Shown here: in pieces, positions 53,859 to 63,510 of the stretch
Numbering within the stretch: position 1 is the first letter of the stretch
How the letters are laid out: each line of letters opens with the position of its first letter
From: Chitinophaga sp. YR627
Lineage (GTDB): Bacteria; Bacteroidota; Bacteroidia; Chitinophagales; Chitinophagaceae
DNA length: 64,000 nt
Direction: 5' to 3'
NCBI RefSeq assembly: GCF_900114995.1
Contig: NZ_FOUX01000004.1
Coordinates: forward strand, 620,001 to 684,000
Program-made: the position numbers and the translations under genes
The notes under the pieces: model-generated
Told to the model about the DNA's origin: nothing
The model's database searches: none
The model's input: only the letters and a program-made list of their open reading frames with translations

Positions 53859-54683
53859 ATGATGAACAAACTTCCGGTTATCCTGCTGATATTGCTCAGC
53901 GCCTGTGCCCAACCTTCTCTTCAGCCTGTTATGGTCGCTAAAAAGATGTTTCAGGTGAATGCAGACGAAAAATTCATCAATGCACATAGTACCGGTGACT
54001 ATCGTGGTAGCCCAAGCGGACGTGATCTTCCGGCTGATATGCAGCGGTCCTTCCTGCTCTTACAACAGCGGGACGAAACTAGTACCGTAGCCCTCAACCT
54101 CAGACAAGGCAATCTGATCGCCGATAAATACCTCTTTTTCACAAAAGACAGCGGTAGCTGGAAACTATCCGGCATTGGTACCCCTACACTGGCGCGGCTT
54201 AACGTAAGAAAACTACAGGCCATGCAGGCATTATCACCGGCAGCCATTGACAGTACTTTGCGGGAAGCGCAACAGTATACCGATCCGGAATATAAAACCA
54301 GGGAGGAGTTTGATTTTATTGTCAATAGTCTGCAATTGAAATTAGCACCTGATGATACCCTGATCGCACATTTCCATAAATACAGACCTGCGTTTGATAG
54401 TCTGCTGATAGCCGCAAAACAGGCCCTCCGGCAACCGTATGATGAATACAACTCACTAGTCAATACAAAAACACCGGCATATCGGCCATTACTGATCAGT
54501 AACATCAGTACAGGAGGATTTCTTCCCAAAGAATGTATCGACTTTCACATTCTCTATGACCAGGTAGGTTATCTGTATACACCAGATGAAAAGTATCTGC
54601 CCGAACTACGACCTGATAAAGTGATGATGGTAAGAAAATTAGGCAGGGGATGGTATCTGTATAAAGTAGCGATCTATCTATAG
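53859..54683 (+). CDS. Lipoprotein of unknown function
   Basis: A 274-residue protein with a lipoprotein signal (KLPVILLILLSAC) followed by a folded domain (QRSFLLLQQRDETSTVALNL.. KLSGIGTPTLARLNVRKLQAMQAL) and a hydrophilic end. No family recognised. Starts 65 bases from the divergent lyase gene and ends before a convergent terminator. Confidence 0.62.
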   Translation: MMNKLPVILLILLSACAQPSLQPVMVAKKMFQVNADEKFINAHSTGDYRGSPSGRDLPADMQRSFLLLQQRDETSTVALNLRQGNLIADKYLFFTKDSGSWKLSGIGTPTLARLNVRKLQAMQALSPAAIDSTLREAQQYTDPEYKTREEFDFIVNSLQLKLAPDDTLIAHFHKYRPAFDSLLIAAKQALRQPYDEYNSLVNTKTPAYRPLLISNISTGGFLPKECIDFHILYDQVGYLYTPDEKYLPELRPDKVMMVRKLGRGWYLYKVAIYL

Positions 54684-54697
54684 GACTAAAAAGGTGA

Positions 54698-54742
54698 AGG
54701 GCCGACCAGCGTAAGTAAAACTTACAGGTCAGCCCTTGTTTT
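54698..54742. terminator. Hairpin between convergent genes
   Basis: GGGCCGACC ... GGTCAGCCC with an inner GTAAGT / ACTTAC stem, followed by TTGTTTTT on the plus strand. One mismatch in the outer stem. Confidence 0.75.
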
Positions 54743-54760
54743 TCACCAGAAAAGGATGCA

Positions 54761-56188
54761 TTAATTCCAACCACCACCTAATGACCTGTAAAGGTCGATC
54801 ACAGCTGTTAACTGCGCTCTTCTGATGGCGGCCAGTTCCAATTCTCCAGACAGTGCATTCCCCTGAGCGGTCAATACTTCGAGGTAATTGGCCATCCCGT
54901 TTTTAAATAACATACCCGCATTACTGGTAGCTGTTTGCAGCTTATCCACACGTGCCTGTGCAATGACTTGTTGTTTACCCAGCTTATCCACACTCACCAA
55001 TGCGTCCGCAACTTCCTGATAGGCGGTCAGTACAGATTCACGGAACTGATATACGGCCTGCTCTCTTTGTAATTTAGCTACATTATACTGCGTACGAAGT
55101 GTTCTTTTCTGCAACAGTGGTTGTGCTATTCCACCTGCCACCACACCAAATAAAGACGAAGGCAGATTGAACCAGTTACTTGTTTTAAGTGAATTCAGAC
55201 CTCCCTGTGCAGATATCGTCAGTGAAGGATACATATACGCTCTGGCCAGTCCGATCCTTGCGCTGGCAGCATCCAGTTCCAGTTCAGCACTTTTTACATC
55301 CGGCCGGCGACTCAGCATATCAGCAGGTAATCCCACGCCTATCTGCTCCGGCAGTTGCAACAGATCCAGCTTTCCTGTTCTCGGAATGGCCTGCGGAGGA
55401 ATACCTATGAGTACACTCAGTGCATTTTCCTGTTCGATGATCGCCTGTTCCAGTTTTGGTACCAGCTGCGCGGCTACCAGTTGCTGTGCTTCTGTTTGTT
55501 GCACTGCCAGGGAAGAGGTCATGGCAGATGCATATTGCAGGCGAACGATATTCAGTGTACTATCATACAGTGCAAGGTTTTTTCTGGCAATGTCCAGCTG
55601 AAAATCCAGCATCAGAAGATTATAATAACCTGTTGCAATACCGGCTACCAGCATTGTCTGCACACCTTTACGCGCTTCCTGCGTCTGGAGGTATTGCGCC
55701 AGCGCTTCGCGTTTCTGGTTCTTTACCTTTCCCCATATATCGGCCTCCCAGGATACAGACAGCGCAGCTGTATAATTATCCAGGTTATTGGTACCCAGGA
55801 ACTGAGAGGCCGTCAGGCCATTCAGACTATTATCAGACGGGATACTGTTACTGGAAGTGATACTCAGCCCTACTTCCGGCAAAAGCCCACTTTTTGCTTT
55901 TTTAAACTTTTCATTCGCGATCTCGATGTCCTTGATCGTTACCAGGAGATCATTATTTTTTGCCAGCGCGGTGTCTATCAATGCTTCCAGTTCCTTATTC
56001 GCCAGAAACTGCCGCCAGGGGAGTGTGGCAATGCTTTTCTCAGCATTGCCCACTATATCATTCCTGTAAGTACCTGTCTGGGCAAAAGCCAGATCACCGG
56101 TATGCTTTGGCTGCGCATAAGCGGTCAGCCCGGACGCAAGTGCGATCGAAAAGACCCAGCCTGCTTTTAATATATCGTGCGTTTTCAT
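54761..56188 (-). CDS. TolC-family outer-membrane efflux protein (NodT/OprM-like)
   Basis: A 475-residue outer-membrane factor with a signal peptide (GWVFSIALASGLTAYA). The two internal TolC repeats are recognisable: ALIDTALAKNNDLLVTIKDIEIANEKFKKAKSGLLPEVGLS and LLSRRPDVKSAELELDAASARIGLARAYMYPSLTISA. It forms the outer channel of the RND complex encoded upstream (12-base gap to the RND gene). Ends the operon. Confidence 0.92.
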   Translation of the reverse strand: MKTHDILKAGWVFSIALASGLTAYAQPKHTGDLAFAQTGTYRNDIVGNAEKSIATLPWRQFLANKELEALIDTALAKNNDLLVTIKDIEIANEKFKKAKSGLLPEVGLSITSSNSIPSDNSLNGLTASQFLGTNNLDNYTAALSVSWEADIWGKVKNQKREALAQYLQTQEARKGVQTMLVAGIATGYYNLLMLDFQLDIARKNLALYDSTLNIVRLQYASAMTSSLAVQQTEAQQLVAAQLVPKLEQAIIEQENALSVLIGIPPQAIPRTGKLDLLQLPEQIGVGLPADMLSRRPDVKSAELELDAASARIGLARAYMYPSLTISAQGGLNSLKTSNWFNLPSSLFGVVAGGIAQPLLQKRTLRTQYNVAKLQREQAVYQFRESVLTAYQEVADALVSVDKLGKQQVIAQARVDKLQTATSNAGMLFKNGMANYLEVLTAQGNALSGELELAAIRRAQLTAVIDLYRSLGGGWN

Positions 56189-56199
56189 TGTCGTAAATG

Positions 56200-59100
56200 T
56201 TAGTTTTTATGAATATCGATCACCAGCGCCTCTTCATGATGACTGGATGTTACTGCATCATCAGCAGGTTTGGGCGATACTTTCTCATGGAGATACTGGA
56301 ACAGTACAAACAGTACCGGTATGATAAATACACCCAGTAATACACCCGTGATCATACCTCCGGCAGCACCTACGCTGATAGAGTGGTTACCAGCCGCAGA
56401 AGGGCCTGTTGCACGCATCATGGGCAGGATACCTGCTACGAAAGCGATTGAAGTCATGATGATAGGACGCAACCTGGCCTTTGCTGCCTCAATCGCTGCA
56501 TTCACCAGGGTCTCTCCTGCATGCCTGCGTTGTACCGCAAACTCGACTATCAGGATGGCATTCTTGGCCAGCAATCCGATCAGCATGATCAGGGCCACCT
56601 GTACATAGATGTTGTTTTCAATACCTGCCATACCAATTGCGGAGAAAACACCGATCACACCTGTCGGGATAGACAGCAGAACGGACAATGGCAGAATGTA
56701 ACTGTTATACTGTGCAGATAATAAGAAGTAGACAAACACCAGGGAAAGCAGGAAGATAAACAGGGACTGTCCACCGGAGATGATCTCTTCCCTTGTCACA
56801 CCGGAGAACTCATAAGAGTAACCCGCAGGTAATGTCTGTGCAGCCACTTCTTCTACTGCCCTGATCGCATCACCCGTACTATACCCCGGTTTTGGATTGG
56901 CATTCATCGGGATGGAATTGTACAGGTTATAACGGGTTACTGTTTCTGGTCCGAGTACTGGTTTCAGATTGACCAGTGAACTGATAGGCACCATCTGTCC
57001 GGCGGCATTCTTCACCGAAATATTATCCAGGGAAGAAGGGTTCGCACGGTCTGCCTTTTCAGCCTGTAACACCACACGGTAGTATTTACCGAAACGGTTG
57101 AAATCTGACACCTGCTGACTACCATAATAAGCCTGCATAGATCTGATCACCACATCCACATCAACACGCAGCTGCGCTGCTTTCTCTTCATCGATCACCA
57201 TTTCCAGCTGTGGATAATCGGCACGGAAAGCCGTATAAGCCAGGGCTATTTCTTTCCGTTGATTCAGGGCAGTCAGGAACTTATTGGACACGGCACTGAA
57301 CTGATCCAGTTTACCACCGGTACGGTCCTGCAGTGCGAAGTCAAGACCATCTACGTTACCAAAACCAGGTACGGTAGGTAGGGTAAAGATGATGATATTA
57401 GCCCCTTTAATATCTGCTACACGTCTGCGCATATCATTCATGATATCATTCAGGTCACTCATCTCACCACGTTCTTTCTTAGGCACCATAAAGGCTACTG
57501 CAGAGGAAGGACTGGTGGCGTTGGTGAAGATATTCAGTCCGCTGATCTGCGTAAAGCTCTTAACCACCTTCATCGTGATCAGACGGTCATTGATCTGTTT
57601 CATCACCTGTTGGGTACGTTCCTGGGAAGAGCCCGGAGGCAGTGTTACAGAGACAGCGGCGAAGTTCTGGTCTTCTGAAGGAATGAAACCTGTACGGGTA
57701 TTATGTACCAGCATGGCAGAGATCAGCGTAACCAGTACCAGTCCTGATATACCTACCCATTTGTGTTTTAAGAGCCATTTCAGGCCTTTTACATAGCGAT
57801 TGGTCACACTTTCAAAGCCTACGTTAAAGGCGACAAAGAAGCGTTTTTTGAAGCTGCTTTTATCTATTGGCTCACCATCATGGTGTACATTCTTCAGGAA
57901 TAAAGCAGCCAGTGCAGGACTCAGGGTCAACGCATTGATCGCAGAGATGAAGATGGCAATGGCCAGTGTAAAGGCAAATTGTTTATAGAACACACCTGCT
58001 GATCCCTGCATAAATCCTACCGGCAGGAATACGGCTGCCATTACCAGGGTGATCGAGATAATCGCCGGGGTGATCTCATGCATAGCTGATAAAGTCGCCG
58101 ATCTGGCCCCCATTTTCTTATGCTCCATTTTGGCGTAGACCGCCTCCACGACGACGATCGCATCATCCACGACGATACCGATCGCCAGTACCAGTGCAAA
58201 CAGTGTCAGCAGGTTAATGGAGAAACCAAAGGCCGACATAAAGAAGAAGGTACCGATCAGTGCCACCGGCACCGCGATAGCCGGGATCAGGGTAGAACGG
58301 AAGTCCTGCAGGAAGATGAATACCACAATAAATACCAGTATGAATGCTTCCACCAGTGTATGGATCACCTGTTCGATAGACTGGTCCAGCAGGTCTTTTG
58401 AATACCAGATGATCTGCTGGCGTAATCCTTTCGGAAAACTAAGCGCCGCTTTCTTCATCATCTCTTCCACCCTGATCTGGATCTCACGTGCATTGGAGTT
58501 GGGCAGTTGCAATACCTGGATAGTAATGGCTGACTTGTTATCAAAATCAGGGCTTCTACCAGTCAGGGTATTGAACGTACCATAAGTGTAAGCGCCCAGT
58601 TCGACACGGGCAATGTCTTTCAGTCTGAGTAATGTACCATCATCATTGGTACGGATGATCATATTCTCATAGTCGCGTGGTTCGCTGAATTTACCCTTAT
58701 ACTTGATCACATATTCAAAGGCCACATCACTGCTTTCACCAAAGCGGCCGGGAGCTGCTTCCAGGTTATGTTTCTGAATAGCGGCAGCCACTTCTTCAGG
58801 AGACATATGATAGGCGGCCATCTGCGCAGGTTTCAGCCATACACGCATGGAATAGTCCTTGCTGGCACCGATGATCCTTGCTTCACCTACACCGGGAATA
58901 CGTTGTATCTCCGGCAGGATATTAATGGTGGCATAGTTAGCGATGAAGGTCTTGTCAAACAGTTTGTCATCATCACTGAATATATTCACCCCCATGATCA
59001 GACCATTCTGCGTCTTTTTGGTCGTAATACCTGCCTGCACTACTTCAGGAGGCAGTAAGCCGGTAGCGGAGGATACGCGGTTCTGTACGTTCACCGCTGC

Positions 59101-59406
59101 CTGATCGGCATTTGTACCAAGTTTAAAATAAACACTGATCACAAGAGAACCGTCATTTGTAGCAGAAGAGCTCATATAGCTCATATCTTCCACACCATTG
59201 ATCGCTTCTTCAAGCGGAGGGATGACAGCTCTGAGAATTGTTTCGGCATTTGCGCCGGGATAGAAGGCTCTTACCTGTACGGTAGGAGGGGCGATATCCG
59301 GGAACATCTGAACAGGAAGACTTTTTAATCCTACAAGTCCCAGGATGACCAGTAAAATGGACACTACGGTTGCCACTACCGGTCTTTCTATGAATTTCTT
59401 TAACAT
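56200..59406 (-). CDS. RND multidrug efflux transporter (HAE1/AcrB-like)
   Basis: A 1068-residue inner-membrane pump with twelve predicted membrane segments in two halves. Typical HAE1 signatures are present: FIERPVVATVVSILLVILGLVGLKSLPVQMFPDIAPPTVQV, LFALVLAIGIVVDDAIVVVEAVY (proton-relay Asp pair) and LRPIIMTSIAFVAGILPMM. It exports hydrophobic compounds using the proton gradient. Flanked by the fusion-protein gene (128-base gap) and the TolC gene. Confidence 0.95.
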   Translation of the reverse strand: MLKKFIERPVVATVVSILLVILGLVGLKSLPVQMFPDIAPPTVQVRAFYPGANAETILRAVIPPLEEAINGVEDMSYMSSSATNDGSLVISVYFKLGTNADQAAVNVQNRVSSATGLLPPEVVQAGITTKKTQNGLIMGVNIFSDDDKLFDKTFIANYATINILPEIQRIPGVGEARIIGASKDYSMRVWLKPAQMAAYHMSPEEVAAAIQKHNLEAAPGRFGESSDVAFEYVIKYKGKFSEPRDYENMIIRTNDDGTLLRLKDIARVELGAYTYGTFNTLTGRSPDFDNKSAITIQVLQLPNSNAREIQIRVEEMMKKAALSFPKGLRQQIIWYSKDLLDQSIEQVIHTLVEAFILVFIVVFIFLQDFRSTLIPAIAVPVALIGTFFFMSAFGFSINLLTLFALVLAIGIVVDDAIVVVEAVYAKMEHKKMGARSATLSAMHEITPAIISITLVMAAVFLPVGFMQGSAGVFYKQFAFTLAIAIFISAINALTLSPALAALFLKNVHHDGEPIDKSSFKKRFFVAFNVGFESVTNRYVKGLKWLLKHKWVGISGLVLVTLISAMLVHNTRTGFIPSEDQNFAAVSVTLPPGSSQERTQQVMKQINDRLITMKVVKSFTQISGLNIFTNATSPSSAVAFMVPKKERGEMSDLNDIMNDMRRRVADIKGANIIIFTLPTVPGFGNVDGLDFALQDRTGGKLDQFSAVSNKFLTALNQRKEIALAYTAFRADYPQLEMVIDEEKAAQLRVDVDVVIRSMQAYYGSQQVSDFNRFGKYYRVVLQAEKADRANPSSLDNISVKNAAGQMVPISSLVNLKPVLGPETVTRYNLYNSIPMNANPKPGYSTGDAIRAVEEVAAQTLPAGYSYEFSGVTREEIISGGQSLFIFLLSLVFVYFLLSAQYNSYILPLSVLLSIPTGVIGVFSAIGMAGIENNIYVQVALIMLIGLLAKNAILIVEFAVQRRHAGETLVNAAIEAAKARLRPIIMTSIAFVAGILPMMRATGPSAAGNHSISVGAAGGMITGVLLGVFIIPVLFVLFQYLHEKVSPKPADDAVTSSHHEEALVIDIHKN

Positions 59407-59534
59407 GATTGTAGTTTTATGTGTTTTGGGATTTTAAGGGCAAAGCAATCCCCGGGACAACACCCCGTATTGTTTTTACGGATCGTTGTCAGAAGAATGC
59501 CGCCCTCGTTCAGCGGCTGCTATAGCTGCTGTGA

Positions 59535-60677
59535 TTAGTTTTTAAGCGCTACCGGCTTATCGGTGGCGGCGGCAGGTTGTACTTGTGTACCTTCCTGCAG
59601 ACCTTCGATACCTTCCAGTACAATGCGGTCACCGTTTTTGAGTCCGTCGTTTATCAGGAAGGTGTTACCGGTACGACCTATCACAGTCACCGGCTGTTTG
59701 TGCACCTTACTGCTATCGCCTACGGTATACACAAATATTTTGTCCTGTATACTTGTAGTGGCTGACTGCGGAATAGTGATCACGTTTTCCTGCGTGAAAG
59801 TAAGTCTGATCTTACCGGTATTACCGGAGCGCAGCAGCCCATTGCTATTGGCAAAAGAAGCCCTGATGGTGATGGCGCCACTGTTTTTATCAAATCCACC
59901 GTTGACCATATCCAGACGGCCTGTTTCAGGATACACATCCCCTGCTGCCAGCGCTAATGATACCGGTCCGGCACTCCTCAGTTTCTCTTCAATACTGTTG
60001 CCAGTCAGCTGATCCTTCAGCACGGCAAACTCAGATTCACTCAATGAGAAATACACGTGTACTGTTTTGATATTGGATAGATTGGTCAGTTCCTGTACAT
60101 CACCTACGGAGAGCAGACTACCCACCTTCTTATTCAGACGGCCAATATAACCAGGTGCAGGCGCCTTGATCAGGGTATATCCCAGATTGATCTCTGCATC
60201 CGATAACAGGGCCTGTCCCTGTTTTACACGAGCCTGCGCAGCTTCCAGGTTAGCATTGGCTGTTTTGAGCTGCATCTCTGCGACTACCTTGTTCTGTACC
60301 AGGGGTTGGATTTTATTCACCTCTACCTGTGCGCTGGCAACTGCTGCCTGTGCAGCAGATAGTTCTGCATTCGCGTTATTCACACGTTCACGGTATACCT
60401 GGTCATTGATTTTAAAAAGCGGTTGTCCTGCGGATACATAAGCACCTTCATCCACGAAGATCTTTTCTAATGTACCACCTACCTGCGGACGGATCTCTAC
60501 TTCTGCTTCACCTTCAATGGTAGCAGGATATTCGTTCACTGTTTCGGCATTACCGCTGTTTACGGTTGCCATAGGAACTGACAATGCTGCTGTTGTGACA
60601 GCTGTCTGTTGATGCGCACACGCTGCCAGCAGCGCTGCAATAAAAGAGAATGTTATAAATGAAGTGATTGCTTTCAT
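59535..60677 (-). CDS. RND efflux membrane-fusion lipoprotein (AcrA/HlyD family)
   Basis: A 380-residue periplasmic adaptor with a lipoprotein signal (FIAALLAAC, Cys20). The barrel-sandwich motif IRPQVGGTLEKIFVDEGAYVSAGQPLFKIND, a coiled-coil at about 100-160 and APAPGYIGRLNKKVGSLLSVGD are characteristic. It links the RND pump to the outer-membrane channel. First structural gene after TetR in the same orientation. Confidence 0.94.
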   Translation of the reverse strand: MKAITSFITFSFIAALLAACAHQQTAVTTAALSVPMATVNSGNAETVNEYPATIEGEAEVEIRPQVGGTLEKIFVDEGAYVSAGQPLFKINDQVYRERVNNANAELSAAQAAVASAQVEVNKIQPLVQNKVVAEMQLKTANANLEAAQARVKQGQALLSDAEINLGYTLIKAPAPGYIGRLNKKVGSLLSVGDVQELTNLSNIKTVHVYFSLSESEFAVLKDQLTGNSIEEKLRSAGPVSLALAAGDVYPETGRLDMVNGGFDKNSGAITIRASFANSNGLLRSGNTGKIRLTFTQENVITIPQSATTSIQDKIFVYTVGDSSKVHKQPVTVIGRTGNTFLINDGLKNGDRIVLEGIEGLQEGTQVQPAAATDKPVALKN

Positions 60678-60835
60678 GATACTATGTTTTTATTTTTTAC
60701 CGACTGTTATCTGTGCTGTTGATTTGTTACCTGCGTACTGCCTCCTTTATATCAGGGAGCAGCATTGTGAATCATTGTTTCCATGTCTAATTTGGTTAAG
60801 GTCCTTATCGTTGTTAAGAGCTGATGAAAAAAAAT

Positions 60836-61435
60836 TTATTCTGCTATTGAGGTGATGGTGCTGTGAATAGCCTCATGCAGTACACGCTGATTGATCTCTT
60901 CAGATTTACCTTTATTGACAAGATTGATAGAGATGAGTCCATGTACGACTGACCACATGCGGAAATATTTGGTATTGATGATTTCCTCGCTCACTTCTTT
61001 GTCCTTTACCAGTTGTCTGATCATATCAGTGAACAGGGTGGCCAGTTCTTCGCTTTTGCGATGACCACTCTTCATCGAACTGCAGTGCACTTCTATGCCA
61101 AACATGGCCTGATAAAGCTCTTTTTCGGTGAAAGCGAAATTCCAGTAGGCAAGCCACATAGCCAGGAGTTGTTCCACTGTTGAAAGCATCTGATTACCGG
61201 CTGTCCGGATGCTTTGTAACAGTTTTGCATAACCCTGATAGGTCAGTTCTGCTATCAATGACTCTTTGCTATCGAAATATTCGTAGATCACCGGAGCGGT
61301 ATAATCAATATCCAATGCTATTCTGCGCATGTTTAAGGATTGCCAGCCATCCTCTTTAACGATGTTAAGGGCGGCAGTCAGAATATTCCGGCGGGTGTCA
61401 TCCTTTAATCGTTGTATCCGTTCTTTACTTCCCAT
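60836..61435 (-). CDS. TetR-family repressor of the efflux operon
   Basis: A 199-residue regulator from the ATG at 61435 (MGSKERIQRLKDDTRRNIL). The HTH is at about 25-60 (GWQSLNMRRIALDIDYTAPVIYEYFDSKESLIAEL). The ligand domain carries a WHG-type segment (YFRMWSVVHGLISINL). It lies 158 bases upstream of the efflux genes on the same strand and divergent from the MFS exporter, so it probably controls both and itself. Confidence 0.92.
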   Translation of the reverse strand: MGSKERIQRLKDDTRRNILTAALNIVKEDGWQSLNMRRIALDIDYTAPVIYEYFDSKESLIAELTYQGYAKLLQSIRTAGNQMLSTVEQLLAMWLAYWNFAFTEKELYQAMFGIEVHCSSMKSGHRKSEELATLFTDMIRQLVKDKEVSEEIINTKYFRMWSVVHGLISINLVNKGKSEEINQRVLHEAIHSTITSIAE

Positions 61436-61445
61436 GATGCGTTTG

Positions 61446-61468
61446 ATTTTGTAATACAAAATTGCATC
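61446..61468. promoter_or_regulatory. Candidate TetR operator and TetR/MFS divergent control region
   Basis: A 17-base palindrome ATTTTGTA-A-TACAAAAT (61446-61462) overlaps the 13-base motif ACAAAATTGCATC (61456-61468) that also occurs before the SDR gene. It starts 11 bases from the TetR start, fitting autoregulation. The remaining ~450 bases to the MFS ATG at 61923 hold no convincing gene. Confidence 0.55.
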
Positions 61469-61922
61469 GGATAATTGCTTTTTCCCTTGTCCTTCATTTC
61501 GTAAAATTTGTACAATTCTATCAACCTGACATAAACAGGTCAATCTTTGGTGATATCAAACATTGTTAACCGGCGGAAAACCGGTAATTGAACCACTAAT
61601 AGGTAGCTCTAACTATGTTAAAGGAGATTTAAAGTAAAAAAACGCTTACCAGGAAGAAAATTTATACAAATAATCGCCTCTGCCGGTTTATTAAAGGCGT
61701 AAAGGCTCCCAACTGTTATCAGCCGTATTTCTCTTATCTGTCCCTGGGATTGCATACCGCTGACACCCTGTACATATCATATTGATAATGAATCTAAAAT
61801 GGAGATAAGGTGGACTTGATGTGGGGGCTATCGTTGCAAGAATTGTACAAAAAAACCGAAAGAAGACACAAGGGATTTCTGATTCGTTTACCGGAGTTTT
61901 GCAACTTCTTTAAACAAATAGC

Positions 61923-63140
61923 ATGGAACATACTGTGACCAGCGAAGCTCCTTCGCTTCCTCATAAAAAGACTGGTATTAATAAAAACATCGTGTATCTG
62001 CTGGCCTTTGGCATCTTTGGCATTATCACCACTGAATTCGGTGTAATTGGTATTCTACCACAGTTAGCCGCTCATTTCAAAGTAAGTATATCGACAGCAG
62101 GTTGGCTGCTGACCGCCTTTGCACTAACGATTGCCATTTTCGGCCCTTTCATTACACTGGCAGCGGGAGGCATCAACAGGAAAATCGCATTAAGTGGTGT
62201 ATTGATCATCTTCATTCTATCAAATCTGCTCTCCATCATCGCATCTTCTTTTCCCATACTGATGATCGCAAGAATACTACCTGCATTCTTCCATCCGATC
62301 TTCTTTTCAGTAGCGATGGCAACAGCCGCACAATCTGTAGCACCCAGCGAAGCGCCTAAAGCGGTATCTATCGTATTCTCCGGTGTCAGTATTGGTACGG
62401 TACTGGGTGTACCTATCTCCGTTTTCTTTGCAGATCTCTATGGATGGGAAGCAGCCTTTATTGTCTGCTCTATAGTAAACCTGATCCCTTTGATCAGCCT
62501 GCTGATATTACTGCCTTCTATGCCCGTAAAAGAAAAGTTTTCTTTTGGTAGTCAGTTAAGCATTCTTAAAAATGCAAAGATCTGGTGGAACATCACGATC
62601 GTTACCGTATTCATGGCCGGCATGTCTGCCAGTTACGGTTATATGGCAGAATATTTAAAAGAAGTCGTGCAGATGTCCGGAAAAGCGATCAGTCTGACAA
62701 TGTTCCTTTTCGGTGTAGCAGGTGTCTTTGGTAATCTGCTCATGGGTCGCTTGTTAAGCATTAACATGGTCCGTTCCGTATGGCAGTTCTTTGCGGGCAT
62801 TATCATTGTACAGGTCATCTTATATTTCATCAGCGGACTATTTTACCCTGCGGCAGCCATTGTATTACTATGGGGATTTGTGATGACGTCCGGCTATCTG
62901 CTGGGACAGACACTGATCACCAGTGCTGCGCCTAAAGCGCCTGAATTTGCCAGTAGTTTGTTTGTATCCTCTGGTAATATGGGTTTTGCGATCGGCCCTG
63001 TAGTCGGCGGACTGGCATTAGAAACGCTTGGTGTAAGCTCACTGCCACTGGTAAGTGTAGGGATTATCGCTATTGCCGCCTGTATGTTTTTCCTCGAACA
63101 ATTCATTTACAATAAGCCTAAAACGCATACGCACCATTAA
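61923..63140 (+). CDS. MFS drug/sugar exporter (DHA1, AraJ-like)
   Basis: A 405-residue transporter with twelve hydrophobic segments. DHA1 patterns are TTEFGVIGILPQLAAHFKVSISTAGWLLTAFALTIAIFGPF and VSIVFSGVSIGTVLGVPISVFF. Proton-driven export of drugs or sugars is typical. It is divergent from the TetR gene and followed by a strong terminator. Confidence 0.92.
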   Translation: MEHTVTSEAPSLPHKKTGINKNIVYLLAFGIFGIITTEFGVIGILPQLAAHFKVSISTAGWLLTAFALTIAIFGPFITLAAGGINRKIALSGVLIIFILSNLLSIIASSFPILMIARILPAFFHPIFFSVAMATAAQSVAPSEAPKAVSIVFSGVSIGTVLGVPISVFFADLYGWEAAFIVCSIVNLIPLISLLILLPSMPVKEKFSFGSQLSILKNAKIWWNITIVTVFMAGMSASYGYMAEYLKEVVQMSGKAISLTMFLFGVAGVFGNLLMGRLLSINMVRSVWQFFAGIIIVQVILYFISGLFYPAAAIVLLWGFVMTSGYLLGQTLITSAAPKAPEFASSLFVSSGNMGFAIGPVVGGLALETLGVSSLPLVSVGIIAIAACMFFLEQFIYNKPKTHTHH

Positions 63141-63191
63141 AGTCAACGACCATTCCTTTTCCAATCCAGGTAAAATGCCAATTTTACCTAC

Positions 63192-63222
63192 AGCCGTTCG
63201 CTTTCTGCGAACGGCTTTCTTT
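63192..63222 (+). terminator. Intrinsic terminator after the MFS gene
   Basis: AGCCGTTCGC, loop TTTCT, GCGAACGGCT, then TTCTTTATT. The rest of the 63141-63510 gap shows no gene; a promoter for the next gene must lie there but no clear box was found. Confidence 0.88.
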
Positions 63223-63510
63223 ATTCCTGATACCAGTAACACGATGAATAAAGATGACATTTTATTAATGTTCCCATAACATACACTCTCAAACGCTTTT
63301 ATATTTTTGCTCCCGCCCGTTTCTCCTGAGAGCATGAATTGATTACCCACGAGGCAAGCGAATCTGTTTAACACTGTAAAGATTTCTTTAGAGTACTGTA
63401 AGCATTTTCGCAGCAGTCGAAATGCGGAGAAAATAAGTATCCTTGACCCGGTATTGCAGCAGAAAGACAGTCATTCACTATCCACGTTTTTCCTTAAAAA
63501 CCTATAATAA

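Noticed and set aside
55167..56196. Long plus-strand ORFs (up to 271 codons)
   Set aside because: Antisense shadow of the TolC gene; composition follows the codon pattern of the real gene.
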